NCBI GenBank assembly: GCA_021325235.1
Contig: JAJPHN010000008.1
Location: 1-64,000 of the forward strand
Direction of reading: 5' to 3'
Length of the DNA stretch: 64,000 bases
Origin: Terriglobia bacterium
GTDB lineage: Bacteria > Acidobacteriota > Terriglobia > Bryobacterales > Bryobacteraceae
Below, one piece after another: positions 24,959-33,721 of the stretch (position 1 is its first letter; each line of letters opens with the position of its first letter). The position numbers were made by a program, and so were the translations under genes. A model generated the notes under the pieces. That model saw only the letters and a list, made by a program, of their open reading frames with translations. It did not search any database and had not been told where the DNA came from.

Positions 24959-25486
24959 TCAAAAAATCGGAAGCTTCAGAATTCTTTGCACAATGGCCGA
25001 TACCTGGTCGGTATCGACTTCGACTCGAAAGTCGGCCCGGCTGTAGAGCGGCCGTCGATCGCCATACAATTGCGCCAGTCCGTTTCGATCCTCTGCGAGC
25101 GGCCGGGTGGCATCGTCTCCCAGACGCGCGAGTACGGTGTCGAGAGTGCAATCGAGCCACACGGTAACTCCGTTATTCTCGATGATCTCCCAATTCTGCG
25201 GCTGCACGAACGTTCCGCCGCCGAGAGCCAGGACGCACGGCTGCCCCGCCTCAATCCGGTTGACGTGTTTGCGCAGCGTGTTGGTCTCGATCTCGCGAAA
25301 AGCCGCCTCTCCGCGCCGCCGGAAAATCTCGCGCACCGGCTCGCCTTCGCCCGCCTCAATTTCCGCATCGAGGTCAATGAAGCACCAGCCCAGCTCTTCA
25401 GCCAGCTCACGCCCCACCGAAGTCTTGCCGCTGCACATGAAGCCCACCAAATATAAGGCCGGTGTACGTTTCAGCTTAAGCGTCAT
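24959..25486 (-). CDS. aroK: Shikimate kinase
   Basis: The 175-residue protein has the shikimate kinase motifs: Walker A GFMCSGKTSVG (15-25), DLDAEIE for the DxD magnesium/shikimate site, FREIE with the binding arginine, LALGGGTF (GGG substrate loop) and RPLAEDRNG in the lid, with YxxR as YSRADF. It phosphorylates shikimate at the 3-hydroxyl. It is the first gene of a two-gene leftward unit with glycerate kinase, and divergent from the Lon-N-domain gene. The start (MTLKLKRTPALYLVGFM) gives a normal length. Confidence 0.95.
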   Translation of the reverse strand: MTLKLKRTPALYLVGFMCSGKTSVGRELAEELGWCFIDLDAEIEAGEGEPVREIFRRRGEAAFREIETNTLRKHVNRIEAGQPCVLALGGGTFVQPQNWEIIENNGVTVWLDCTLDTVLARLGDDATRPLAEDRNGLAQLYGDRRPLYSRADFRVEVDTDQVSAIVQRILKLPIF

Positions 25487-25560
25487 TGTTCGCGCGAAAA
25501 CAAGGATTTAGTATACCGCCGCCTACATGTCTTCGAGTTCCCAAATCATAATAGGAGTAC

Positions 25561-26172
25561 ATGGCTGCGCAGCTTCTGCCGCTTTTCCCGTTTTCTGTCG
25601 TTCTGCTGCCCGCCATGCCGCTTCCGCTCCATATTTTTGAGCCCCGTTATAAAGAGATGTTTGGCGATCTACGCGAGCCGTCCGACGAGTTCGGCGTGGT
25701 GCTTGCGAAGGACGAAGGAATCGTGAACATCGGTTGCTCCGCGCGCGTGGAGCATGTCGTGAATCGATATGAGGACGGCCGTCTCGATCTGATCGCCATT
25801 GGCGCCCGGCGCTTTCAGATCGACTCACTCGACCAGAGCAAATCGTACCTACAGGCGGCGGTCGAATTCTTTGATGACGAAAACGTCGCCGACCCGGCTT
25901 CCGACTTGGCGGCGCGCGCCCAGGCCGCTTACCGCGAGCTTCTGCAGCTGGAGGAAGTCGAGCCGCCCGAGACACGCAGCGCCCGCCTGAGTTTTCAGAT
26001 CGGGCAGCTCATTCGCGACCTCGACAAGCGTCAGGCACTGCTTGCTCTTCGCTCGGAAAGCGAGCGGCTCGATTTTATCCTCAAAACTCTGCCCGAATAT
26101 ATCGCGCGCCAGCAGCGCACGTTGCTCGCCAAGCGCGTCGCCCCGCAGAATGGACACGCTAAAGGGCTGTGA
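25561..26172 (+). CDS. Lon N-terminal (LAN) domain protein
   Basis: The 203-residue protein is a stand-alone Lon substrate-binding-domain protein: LLPLFPFSVVLLPAMPLPLHIFEPRYKEM is the family opening, landmarks being LPLFPF and HIFEPRY, followed by GVVLAKDEGIVNIGCSARVEHV and a helical C-terminal half. Such proteins lack the ATPase and protease domains; their function is not established. It starts close after AGGAG and overlaps the HAD hydrolase by four bases (GTGA), so the two are likely translated together. It is divergent from aroK. Confidence 0.93.
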   Translation: MAAQLLPLFPFSVVLLPAMPLPLHIFEPRYKEMFGDLREPSDEFGVVLAKDEGIVNIGCSARVEHVVNRYEDGRLDLIAIGARRFQIDSLDQSKSYLQAAVEFFDDENVADPASDLAARAQAAYRELLQLEEVEPPETRSARLSFQIGQLIRDLDKRQALLALRSESERLDFILKTLPEYIARQQRTLLAKRVAPQNGHAKGL

Positions 26173-26861
26173 GACGCGACCGGCAATTCCTCATCTTCGA
26201 CGCCGACGACACGCTCTGGGAAAACAATATCTATTTCGAAGCGGCATTTGAGCAGTTCTGCGATTATCTGGCACATTCCTCGATGAGCCCGCCTGAGATT
26301 CGCGCCGTGCTGGATGAAATTGAGCTCACCAACACGAAGCTGCACGGCTATGGCTCCCGGAACTTTGCGCACAACCTCGCCGAATGCTATCGCCGGCTCG
26401 CCGAGCGCCACATTTCGGAGCGGGATCTCGCTACCGTGATGGATTTCGCTCATGCGATTCTGGAACGCCCCATGGAATTGATCGACGGCGTTGCGGAGAC
26501 AGTTGCCGATCTGGCAGGGCGTCATTCGCTGACACTCTTCACCAAGGGCGATCCCGAGGAGCAGCGCCTCAAAATCGATCGCTCCGGACTAGCGCGCTAT
26601 TTCCAGCATTGCGCGATTGTCAGGGAGAAAAGCGAAGCGGCGTATCGTGCGCTTGCGGTCGAGCGCGACTTCCGGCTTGAGACCACCTGGATGATCGGCA
26701 ATTCCCCCAAGTCCGACATTCTGCCCGCGCTTTCGGCCGGTTTGGGCGCAGTGTTCGTTCCACATGAGCGGACCTGGTCTCTGGAGAAAACCGAGTTACC
26801 CGATAATCACCCGAGGCTCACCACGGTCGAAACAATCCGCGACCTGCACGGACTTTTCTAG
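26169..26861 (+). CDS. HAD-superfamily hydrolase
   Basis: The 230-residue protein starts at a GTG overlapping the previous stop. Motif I is FLIFDADDTLWENN with the nucleophile Asp; motif II is the Thr in LFTKGDPEE; the Lys follows in VREKSEAAY; motif III/IV is WMIGNSPKSDILPALSAGLGAVFVPH. It is a phosphatase-like HAD with a helical cap between motifs I and II (FEQFCDYLAHSS to ELIDGVAETV). The substrate is unknown. It is convergent with nuoN, with 11 bases between stop codons. Confidence 0.92.
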   Translation: MRRDRQFLIFDADDTLWENNIYFEAAFEQFCDYLAHSSMSPPEIRAVLDEIELTNTKLHGYGSRNFAHNLAECYRRLAERHISERDLATVMDFAHAILERPMELIDGVAETVADLAGRHSLTLFTKGDPEEQRLKIDRSGLARYFQHCAIVREKSEAAYRALAVERDFRLETTWMIGNSPKSDILPALSAGLGAVFVPHERTWSLEKTELPDNHPRLTTVETIRDLHGLF

Positions 26862-26872
26862 CGTGCACGAAC

Positions 26873-28336
26873 CTAGCGGAACAGTGCCGCGGACGATGTA
26901 GCCATCGAAAGCAGCGTGCCTGGGAAGATGCCCAGAATGAGTACCCCTAGAGCGCTAGCCCAGATGGCTATGCGAAGGCTCAGGGCGGGCGGCGCCAAGT
27001 GCTCCATCGATTCTCCGGGCTCCTTCATGTAGATCGCCACAATGATCTTCAGATAATAATAGGCCGCAATGGCGCTGTTAATCAGCCCGATCACGGTGAG
27101 CCAGACCAGATGGGAATTGAGGGCAGCCTGAAAAACGTAGAACTTGCCGAAGAATCCGCCGGTTAGGGGAACGCCAATCAGCGAGAAAACAAAGATAGCA
27201 AGCAGCGCGGCGGTTACAGGTTCTCGCCGCCCCAGACCGGCCAGATCGTCAATCTTGACAAAACGCTCGTTGCGAGCTGCGATGTAGCTGATCACCGCGA
27301 AAGCGCCGATGTTCATCAGTGCATACGAAGCGAGATAAAACATGGCAGCCGCGATGCCGATCTGGGAGCTGGCCGCCAGTGCAACCAGCACATAACCGGC
27401 ATGAGCAATCGAACTATAGCCAAGCATGCGCTTGACATTTGTCTGCAGCAGCGCGGCGAAATTTCCAACAATCATGGTGAGCAGCGCGCAGCCCCAGACC
27501 AGCCAGATCCAGCGCGCATTGAGGGGCCGGAACGAAACCATGAACACCCGGAACAGAATCGCGAAAGCCGCTGCTTTGGGACCCGCCGACAAAAACGCGC
27601 TCACCGGCGAAGCAGCGCCCTGGTAGACGTCGGGGGCCCAGATCTGGAACGGCACGACGGAGACTTTGAACGCAAATCCGACAAACAGCAGCGCTGCAGC
27701 AAGGCCCGCGACGAGCGTGGAACTCGCGCCCTGGTCGAGCACGGTGCGGATCTGTGCCAGGTTGGTCGATCCCGTCAGACCGTAGATCCAGGCGATGCCG
27801 TACAGCAGGAATGCCGTGGCGAAGGATCCGAGCAGGAAGTACTTAAGGGCCGACTCATTGTTGCGGCGATCGTCGCGGAGATAGCCGGCCAGAATGTAGC
27901 TGGCAATCGAGGAAATTTCGAGGCCGATGAAAACCATGATCAGATCGGCCGCTGTAGCCAGCACGCATTGCCCGACCACAGAAAAGAGCAGCAAGGCATA
28001 GAACTCGCCGGTCTGCGACTTTTCGCGATCGAGATAGCTGAGGGAATTGAGCACGCACAACGCGCCAACCACGAGGACCAGCCCGCGGAAGAATGTCCCG
28101 TAGCCGTCGACAACGATCATGCCGCTGAAGGCCGCGCCCGGATTGCTCGCGGCCCAGAGATTTGCCAGAAACGCGACCGCCAGCCCGAAGAGCGCAACGC
28201 CTCCGAGCGAAGCGCGCCTGGCGCTGGCTCGCATCAGCGCCTCGAGCAGCATGATCACAATGCCGAATACCGACAGGACGATCTCCGGCAGAAAACGCAG
28301 ATAGTCGATCGCCTGCGGCAGGTAGTTACCGGACAT
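26873..28336 (-). CDS. nuoN: NADH-quinone oxidoreductase subunit N
   Basis: I choose the ATG at 28336 (MSGNYLPQAIDYL) over an upstream start, because it overlaps the nuoM stop by 11 bases as in a tight operon. The 487-residue protein has about 14 predicted membrane segments and the antiporter-type core: FIGLEISSIASYILAG, a KYFLLGSFATAFLLYG helix, GFAFKVSVVPFQIWAPDVYQGAASPVSAFLSAGPK with the lysine in a broken helix, and LQTNVKRMLGYSSIAHAGY. It is one of three proton-pumping subunits of the complex I membrane arm. It is the last gene of the nuo operon. Confidence 0.97.
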   Translation of the reverse strand: MSGNYLPQAIDYLRFLPEIVLSVFGIVIMLLEALMRASARRASLGGVALFGLAVAFLANLWAASNPGAAFSGMIVVDGYGTFFRGLVLVVGALCVLNSLSYLDREKSQTGEFYALLLFSVVGQCVLATAADLIMVFIGLEISSIASYILAGYLRDDRRNNESALKYFLLGSFATAFLLYGIAWIYGLTGSTNLAQIRTVLDQGASSTLVAGLAAALLFVGFAFKVSVVPFQIWAPDVYQGAASPVSAFLSAGPKAAAFAILFRVFMVSFRPLNARWIWLVWGCALLTMIVGNFAALLQTNVKRMLGYSSIAHAGYVLVALAASSQIGIAAAMFYLASYALMNIGAFAVISYIAARNERFVKIDDLAGLGRREPVTAALLAIFVFSLIGVPLTGGFFGKFYVFQAALNSHLVWLTVIGLINSAIAAYYYLKIIVAIYMKEPGESMEHLAPPALSLRIAIWASALGVLILGIFPGTLLSMATSSAALFR

Positions 28337-29858
28337 CGGCCACCTCCGGGCGCACCGGGTTCGCAAGTACCTGGTATTGGTTGTTCATGTTGGTCTGTTC
28401 GAGCAGGTGCGACGTCGCGCTCGAAATAGCGGGCAGGAACGATTGCGTGTAGATTCCGAGCCACACCATGAGGGCGATCAGCGGCAGGAGCGGCGCCCAG
28501 TCGCGCGCGCGAAGATCGGCGAACTCACCGATCTGTGTGTTCAGCTTTCCTAAGAACGTACGCTGATACATCCAGAGCATGTAAGCAGCCGACAGGATCA
28601 CGCCAATCGCCGCCCAGGCAGCCCAGGAAAACTTTGCGAGTGCCGCGCCCTGCAGCAACAGAAACTCGCCGACGAAATTGCAGAGCGCCGGCAAGCCGAC
28701 GCTCGCCAGCAGCGCGATCATGAAGGCGGTGGAAAGACCGGGGGCCACGTTCGCCACGCCGCCAAAATCGGAGATCTCGAGCGAGCCGCGGCGCTGCTCC
28801 AGGTATCCGGCCAGGACGAAGAGAGCGCCTGTCGAGATTCCGTGCGCAAGCATTTGATAGACGGCCCCGTCCGCGCCTTGCTGGCGGAAACTGAAGATAC
28901 CGAGCACGATAAAGCCGAGATGGCTGATGGAAGAGTACGCGATCAACCGTTTGATGTTGGTTTGCACCAGCGCTAGCAGAGCGCCGTAGATGATGCCGAT
29001 GATGGCCAGGACGCTCACCCAACGCGCGGCACTGTGAGCACCCGCGGCGGTGAGTGTTAAGGAAAAGCGCAGCAGGCCGTAAACGCCCATCTTCGACATC
29101 ACGGCGGCTAGCAGGAAAGTAGCGGGAGCCGGAGCTTGCGTATACGTGTTTGGCAGCCAGGTGTGAAGCGGGAAAATCGGCACCTTCACCGCGAACGCCG
29201 CAAAGAATCCGAGGAACAGAACCATTTGTTGCGCTGGGCGCAGAGTGAAGGAGCCGCTGTTCAGCCCACTCATGATGTCGACGTAATCAAACGTGCCCGT
29301 AATGCTGTGCAGGTACAGAATGGAGCCGAGCATCAGCACCGAGCCCAGCATTGTATAGACGAAGAACTTGACGGCAACCGGCCCGCGCATGCCGCGTCCC
29401 CAGCTTCCGACCATGATGTACATCGGCACCAGCGCGATTTCCCAGAAGACGTAAAAGACGAAGAGATCGAGTGCGGTAAAGACGCCGAGGAGGCCGAATT
29501 CAAACAGCAGCAGCAGCGCGAAGAACGTCTTGTGGCGCTCGCGGATCATGCTGTCGGAAATCCAGACGCCGATCGGGAGCAGCAACGTGGTGAGAAGGAC
29601 GAGCCAGACGCTGATGCCGTCGACGCCGAGATGCAAATGAATCTGCAGGCCCGGAACATCGGTCCAGAGCGCGTTGATCACGGAACTGAATTGCGCGCCA
29701 TTGGCGGTGGCTGGAGCGAGCAGGCCGAGTGAGAGGAGGAAAGTGGCAACGGTTGCGAGCAGCGCGGTATAAAAGGGTGCTTTCGATTGACGCGGCGTAA
29801 ACAGAACAACGAAGAAGCCGATCAATGGCAGGAAGAGCACGATTGACAGCAGGTTCAT
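28326..29858 (-). CDS. nuoM: NADH-quinone oxidoreductase subunit M
   Basis: The 510-residue protein, with about 14 membrane segments, carries the Mrp-type core. Landmarks are GVDGISVWLVLLTTLLLPIGVW, FYVFWEIALVPMYIMVG with the key glutamate, FYTMLGSVLMLGS-like helix, FAVKVPIFPLHTWLPNTYTQAP with the pump lysine, and LVQTNIKRLIAYSSISHLGF. It pumps protons in the membrane arm. It overlaps nuoL by four bases upstream and nuoN by 11 bases downstream. Length is normal. Confidence 0.97.
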   Translation of the reverse strand: MNLLSIVLFLPLIGFFVVLFTPRQSKAPFYTALLATVATFLLSLGLLAPATANGAQFSSVINALWTDVPGLQIHLHLGVDGISVWLVLLTTLLLPIGVWISDSMIRERHKTFFALLLLFEFGLLGVFTALDLFVFYVFWEIALVPMYIMVGSWGRGMRGPVAVKFFVYTMLGSVLMLGSILYLHSITGTFDYVDIMSGLNSGSFTLRPAQQMVLFLGFFAAFAVKVPIFPLHTWLPNTYTQAPAPATFLLAAVMSKMGVYGLLRFSLTLTAAGAHSAARWVSVLAIIGIIYGALLALVQTNIKRLIAYSSISHLGFIVLGIFSFRQQGADGAVYQMLAHGISTGALFVLAGYLEQRRGSLEISDFGGVANVAPGLSTAFMIALLASVGLPALCNFVGEFLLLQGAALAKFSWAAWAAIGVILSAAYMLWMYQRTFLGKLNTQIGEFADLRARDWAPLLPLIALMVWLGIYTQSFLPAISSATSHLLEQTNMNNQYQVLANPVRPEVADVR

Positions 29859-31702
29859 CGCCCGCCTCCAAACAGCCCGATCACGAATATGACAATGAGC
29901 GAGCCGGCCAGTACCCAGGTTGCGTAATTGCGAATGCTGCCGGATTGCAGACGCCGGAAGAGCACGCCCCAGCCGCGCACGATGCGGGCGAGCCCGTTCA
30001 CGATACCGGTGTCGATGATGCCTTCGTCGACGCCGCGCCAGAGCAGGATTCGCGATGTTCCGACCAGCGGCTTCACGACCGCGGTTTGATACATCTCATC
30101 GACGTAATACTTGTTGGAAACGAGCGTGTAGAGCGGTCCGGCCGCACGTCTTGCGCTTTCAGCGAGCGAGGGACGAATCCAGTACATCAAGGCCGCGATG
30201 ACAATGCCGAGAATGCCGAAGGATGCCGAGATAATCATTGCGGTCGAGTTCTCATGCTCGGCCAGCGGATAGGCTTGCGACAGAAATCCCGGAATATTGA
30301 TGAAGCCGCCTCCGGCTGACAGAATCGCCAGCACGATCAGAGGGATCGTCATCGAAGCCGGCGATTCATGCGGATGATGATGGCCGCGATAATCACCCAT
30401 GAAGGTCAGAAAGAAAGCACGGAAGACGTAAAAGGCCGTAATACCAGCCGTGATCGCACCGACCCAGAACATCCAGGGCGAATGCGCATAGGCGGCCGAG
30501 AGGATCGCATCCTTACTGAAGAATCCGGAAAAGCCGGGCACGCCGGAAATCGCAAGGCTGGCGACGAGCAGGGTAACGCACGTGATCGGCATGTATTTGC
30601 GTAGGCCGCCCATATGCCGCAGATCCTGTTCGCCGCTCAAACCGTGGATTACACTGCCAGCGCCAAGAAACAGAAGCGCTTTGAAGAACGCATGTGTCAT
30701 TACATGAAAGATGCTGGCTGAATAAGCGCCCACTCCCGCGCCCAGAAACATGTAGCCGAGCTGCGAAACCGTGGAGTAGGCGTAGACCCGCTTGATATCG
30801 GTTTGCGTGATGCCGATTGTCGCAGCTACGACCGCGGTTGCCAGACCAATAACAGCCACGACGGTCATCGCGCTCGGCGCATGATTGTAGAAGAAGGCGA
30901 CACGCGCGGTCATGTAGACGCCCGCCGTCACCATCGTCGCGGCGTGGATCAGCGCTGATACCGGAGTCGGGCCAGCCATGGCATCCGGCAACCAGACATA
31001 TAACGGAATCTGTGCCGACTTGCCGGTTGCGCCGACAAAGAGCAGCAGCGCAATCGCGGTGATCACGCCGGTGGTGGCCTGCGCGGGGAGATTCGTCATC
31101 TGCGCAGCGAGTTTGCCGAAATCGAGCGTATGGAATGTCGCAACGGTGAGCAGGATGCCGAGCATAAAGCCGAAATCGCCGATTCGGTTCACAATGAACG
31201 CCTTATTGCCGGCGTTGCTCGCCCAGGTCTCCTTGAAGTAAAACGCGATGAGCAGATAGCTACAGAGGCCGACACCTTCCCAACCCACAAACGCGACCAG
31301 CAGGTTCGAGCCCAGCACCAGCACCAGCATGAAAAACATGAACAGGTTCAGATAGCTGAAGAAGCGCCAGTAGCCTTCTTCGTGCGCCATGTAGCCGGTC
31401 GAGTAAATGTGGATGATGAGACCCACGCCGGTCACGATCAGGAGCATGACGGCAGTAAGCCGGTCGACGACCAGATCGAAGCCGACATTCAGAAAGCCGC
31501 TCTGAATCCAGGTGAAGCAGTGCTCGCCAACCGCCGTGTCGATGGGCCACAGCCGCGAGAGCACAAACAGCACATACAAAAACGACAGCGCGACGGAGCC
31601 GATCGCGACGGTATTAATGAGCGGGCGCGCAAGCCGGCGGCCCCAGATCCCGTTAATCAGGAAGCCGGCGAGCGGAAAGAGAAAAATAAGCCAGAGATTC
31701 AT
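29855..31702 (-). CDS. nuoL: NADH-quinone oxidoreductase subunit L
   Basis: The 615-residue protein, the distal pump of complex I, has FVGWEGVGLCSYLLIAFYF with the key glutamate, ATGKSAQIPLYVWLPDAMAGPTPVSALIHAATMVTAGVYM with the pump lysine, and ITQTDIKRVYAYSTVSQLGYM. After the core there is a histidine-rich loop (GDYRGHHHPHESP) before the last spans. The C-terminal part (YYVDEMYQTAVVKPLVGTSR onward) is the lateral helix and its anchor, seen in full-length NuoL. It begins six bases after nuoK. Confidence 0.97.
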   Translation of the reverse strand: MNLWLIFLFPLAGFLINGIWGRRLARPLINTVAIGSVALSFLYVLFVLSRLWPIDTAVGEHCFTWIQSGFLNVGFDLVVDRLTAVMLLIVTGVGLIIHIYSTGYMAHEEGYWRFFSYLNLFMFFMLVLVLGSNLLVAFVGWEGVGLCSYLLIAFYFKETWASNAGNKAFIVNRIGDFGFMLGILLTVATFHTLDFGKLAAQMTNLPAQATTGVITAIALLLFVGATGKSAQIPLYVWLPDAMAGPTPVSALIHAATMVTAGVYMTARVAFFYNHAPSAMTVVAVIGLATAVVAATIGITQTDIKRVYAYSTVSQLGYMFLGAGVGAYSASIFHVMTHAFFKALLFLGAGSVIHGLSGEQDLRHMGGLRKYMPITCVTLLVASLAISGVPGFSGFFSKDAILSAAYAHSPWMFWVGAITAGITAFYVFRAFFLTFMGDYRGHHHPHESPASMTIPLIVLAILSAGGGFINIPGFLSQAYPLAEHENSTAMIISASFGILGIVIAALMYWIRPSLAESARRAAGPLYTLVSNKYYVDEMYQTAVVKPLVGTSRILLWRGVDEGIIDTGIVNGLARIVRGWGVLFRRLQSGSIRNYATWVLAGSLIVIFVIGLFGGGR

Positions 31703-31708
31703 TCGCGT

Positions 31709-32017
31709 TTAGAGTTTCATCGAATCGACTTCGTCGATCTGCAGCGTGCCGCGATTTTTAAAGATGGTGAGAATGATGGCCAAACCTACGGCCGCTTCAG
31801 CCGCCGCCACCACCATCACGAAAAACGAATAGATATGTCCGTCGATGCGGTGCAGCTGGTAGGAGAACGCCACAAAGCTCAGATTGACGGCGTTCAACAT
31901 CAGCTCGATGGACATGAAGACGGTAATGACGCTCTTGCGGTAGACGAAGCCGGCCGCGCCAAGAGCAAACAGAATGGCGCTCAGAATGAGATACCAGGAG
32001 AGCGGAACGTGCGGCAT
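31709..32017 (-). CDS. nuoK: NADH-quinone oxidoreductase subunit K
   Basis: The 102-residue, three-span protein has the two membrane glutamates of the proton path: MSIELMLNAVNLSFVAFS in the second helix, and AAAEAAVGLAIILTIF in the third. The length is standard. It follows nuoJ by four bases and precedes nuoL by six. Confidence 0.96.
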   Translation of the reverse strand: MPHVPLSWYLILSAILFALGAAGFVYRKSVITVFMSIELMLNAVNLSFVAFSYQLHRIDGHIYSFFVMVVAAAEAAVGLAIILTIFKNRGTLQIDEVDSMKL

Positions 32018-32021
32018 AAAA

Positions 32022-32522
32022 TCAGTCGATCTCCTTTCGCGCCAGAACCACGGCGCCCAGAATGGCGATCAGGATCAGGATGGAAACAACCTCGAAAGGC
32101 AGCAGATAGCGCGTGAACAGGAGCTGCCCGATATGCTCGGCGGTGCCGCCTACCCAGGAGCCGAATTCGACGACACGCAGGTCGGTGAATCCTCGTTTGA
32201 TCACGAAGCCCATGACGACCGCGAAAACGATCAGCAACGGCAGGCCGGCAATCTGCGCAAACCAGGATTTGCCACTCGACTTTTCGCTGCCGGCGTTGAG
32301 CAGCATGATGACGAAGATAAAGAGCACCATGACGGCGCCAGCGTAGACGAACATCTGCGCCATGGCGATGAATTCCGCGCCGAGCAGCAGATACAACACG
32401 GCGAGCGAACCCATGACGCCGATCAGCGACAGGGCGCTCGCGATCGGATGCTTCTGCAGAACGAGACTTACCGCGCTCACGACAGCGATGGTGGCGAAGA
32501 TGATGAAAAGAACAGTATCCAT
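32022..32522 (-). CDS. nuoJ: NADH-quinone oxidoreductase subunit J
   Basis: The start at 32522 gives MDTVLFIIFATIAVVSAVS; the open frame continues upstream into nuoH but without family similarity. The 166-residue protein has five predicted spans and the conserved pi-bulge helix (LLLGAEFIAMAQMFVYAGAVMVLFIFVIML). It begins 14 bases after the nuoH stop. In the common gene order nuoI would lie between H and J; here there is no space for it. Confidence 0.96.
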   Translation of the reverse strand: MDTVLFIIFATIAVVSAVSLVLQKHPIASALSLIGVMGSLAVLYLLLGAEFIAMAQMFVYAGAVMVLFIFVIMLLNAGSEKSSGKSWFAQIAGLPLLIVFAVVMGFVIKRGFTDLRVVEFGSWVGGTAEHIGQLLFTRYLLPFEVVSILILIAILGAVVLARKEID

Positions 32523-32536
32523 CGACTTGGCTCCGG

Positions 32537-33721
32537 CTAAAAGATCGCGACCAGCAGGGCCGTGACGAGCAGGTTTAACAAGGCCAGCGGGAACAGGAAT
32601 GTCCAGGCGAAATGCATCAGCTGGTCGTAACGGAAGCGCGGCAGAGTGCCGCGCACCCAGATGTAGGCAAACAGGATGAAGCCGGCTTTGGCGCAAAACC
32701 AGAAGATCGGAACCAGCACCGGTTGCAGAATTGGAATCGCGAATATGATTGCGAGCACCAGCGCTCCCACGGCAAACAGCGGCATCGTGTACCGGTCGAC
32801 TCGACGCGCGGGCTGGAGAGACTGGAAGAGGAATGTGAAGGCAGCAAGCAGAAAAACGATAGTCGGAACCCAGTTGGAGTAGGGCGCCGGAAACAGCGGA
32901 TGCCAGCCGCCGAGGAAGAGTACGGTGGCCACGCAGGCAATCGTGACCATGTTGGCGTACTCCGACATGAAGAAGCAGGCGAACTTCATGCTGCTGTACT
33001 CGGTATGAAAACCGGCGACGAGCTCGTTCTCAGCTTCGGGCAGATCGAAGGGGACGCGGTTGGTTTCCGCAAAGCCCGCGATCATGAAGACGATGAAGCC
33101 GATGATCTGCGGGAACGGCATCTGAAAAATATTCCAGCGCGGAATGAAGCCGAGATAGTAGCCGGCCTGGCCTTCTGAAATCGCGCGAAAGTTCAGATGA
33201 TTCGCGAGCAGGAGCGGAGCCGCAATCGCGAGCGTGAGCGGCAGTTCGTAGCTGATCATCTGCGCACTGCTGCGAAGCCCGCCGAGCAGCGCGTACTTAT
33301 TGTTCGACGACCAACCGGCCAGCGCAATGCCGTAGACACTCACCGAGCTGATGGCGAGGATGAAGAGAATGCCGACATTGAGGTTGCTGATCTCGAGATT
33401 GGTATGCGTTCCGGCGATATTCACTTCCGGGCCGAAGGGAATGATCGCGATCGAAATCAGCGCCAGCGACACCGCGATAAAAGGCGCGAGGAGATAGAAG
33501 AAGCGGTTCACATAGGGCGGCAGCAGATCTTCTTTGGTGAGCAGTTTGAACACGTCGGCGAGCGGCTGCAGCAGACCGTGTGGTCCGACTCGCAGCGGCC
33601 CGGTGCGCGATTGAATGTGCCCGAGAACTTTGCGCTCGATCCATTGCAGGTAGGCGAGCGTCGTCATGAAAACCGCGAAGACGATGACGATTTTGATCAG
33701 GCTGACGAGATAGAAGTTCAT
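32537..33721 (-). CDS. nuoH: NADH-quinone oxidoreductase subunit H
   Basis: The 394-residue protein, with eight or more spans, has the quinone-site subunit motifs: WIERKVLGHIQSRTGPLRVGPHG, GLLQPLADVFKLLTKED, the FAETNRVPFDLPEAENELVAGFHTEYSSMKFA loop and FAYIWVRGTLPRFRYDQLM. It is longer than the E. coli protein (325). Part of the difference is extra sequence in the first periplasmic region (PEVNIAGTHTNLEISNLN) and in the loop GQAGYYLGFIPRWNIFQMP. Its ATG overlaps the nuoG stop by one base. Confidence 0.97.
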   Translation of the reverse strand: MNFYLVSLIKIVIVFAVFMTTLAYLQWIERKVLGHIQSRTGPLRVGPHGLLQPLADVFKLLTKEDLLPPYVNRFFYLLAPFIAVSLALISIAIIPFGPEVNIAGTHTNLEISNLNVGILFILAISSVSVYGIALAGWSSNNKYALLGGLRSSAQMISYELPLTLAIAAPLLLANHLNFRAISEGQAGYYLGFIPRWNIFQMPFPQIIGFIVFMIAGFAETNRVPFDLPEAENELVAGFHTEYSSMKFACFFMSEYANMVTIACVATVLFLGGWHPLFPAPYSNWVPTIVFLLAAFTFLFQSLQPARRVDRYTMPLFAVGALVLAIIFAIPILQPVLVPIFWFCAKAGFILFAYIWVRGTLPRFRYDQLMHFAWTFLFPLALLNLLVTALLVAIF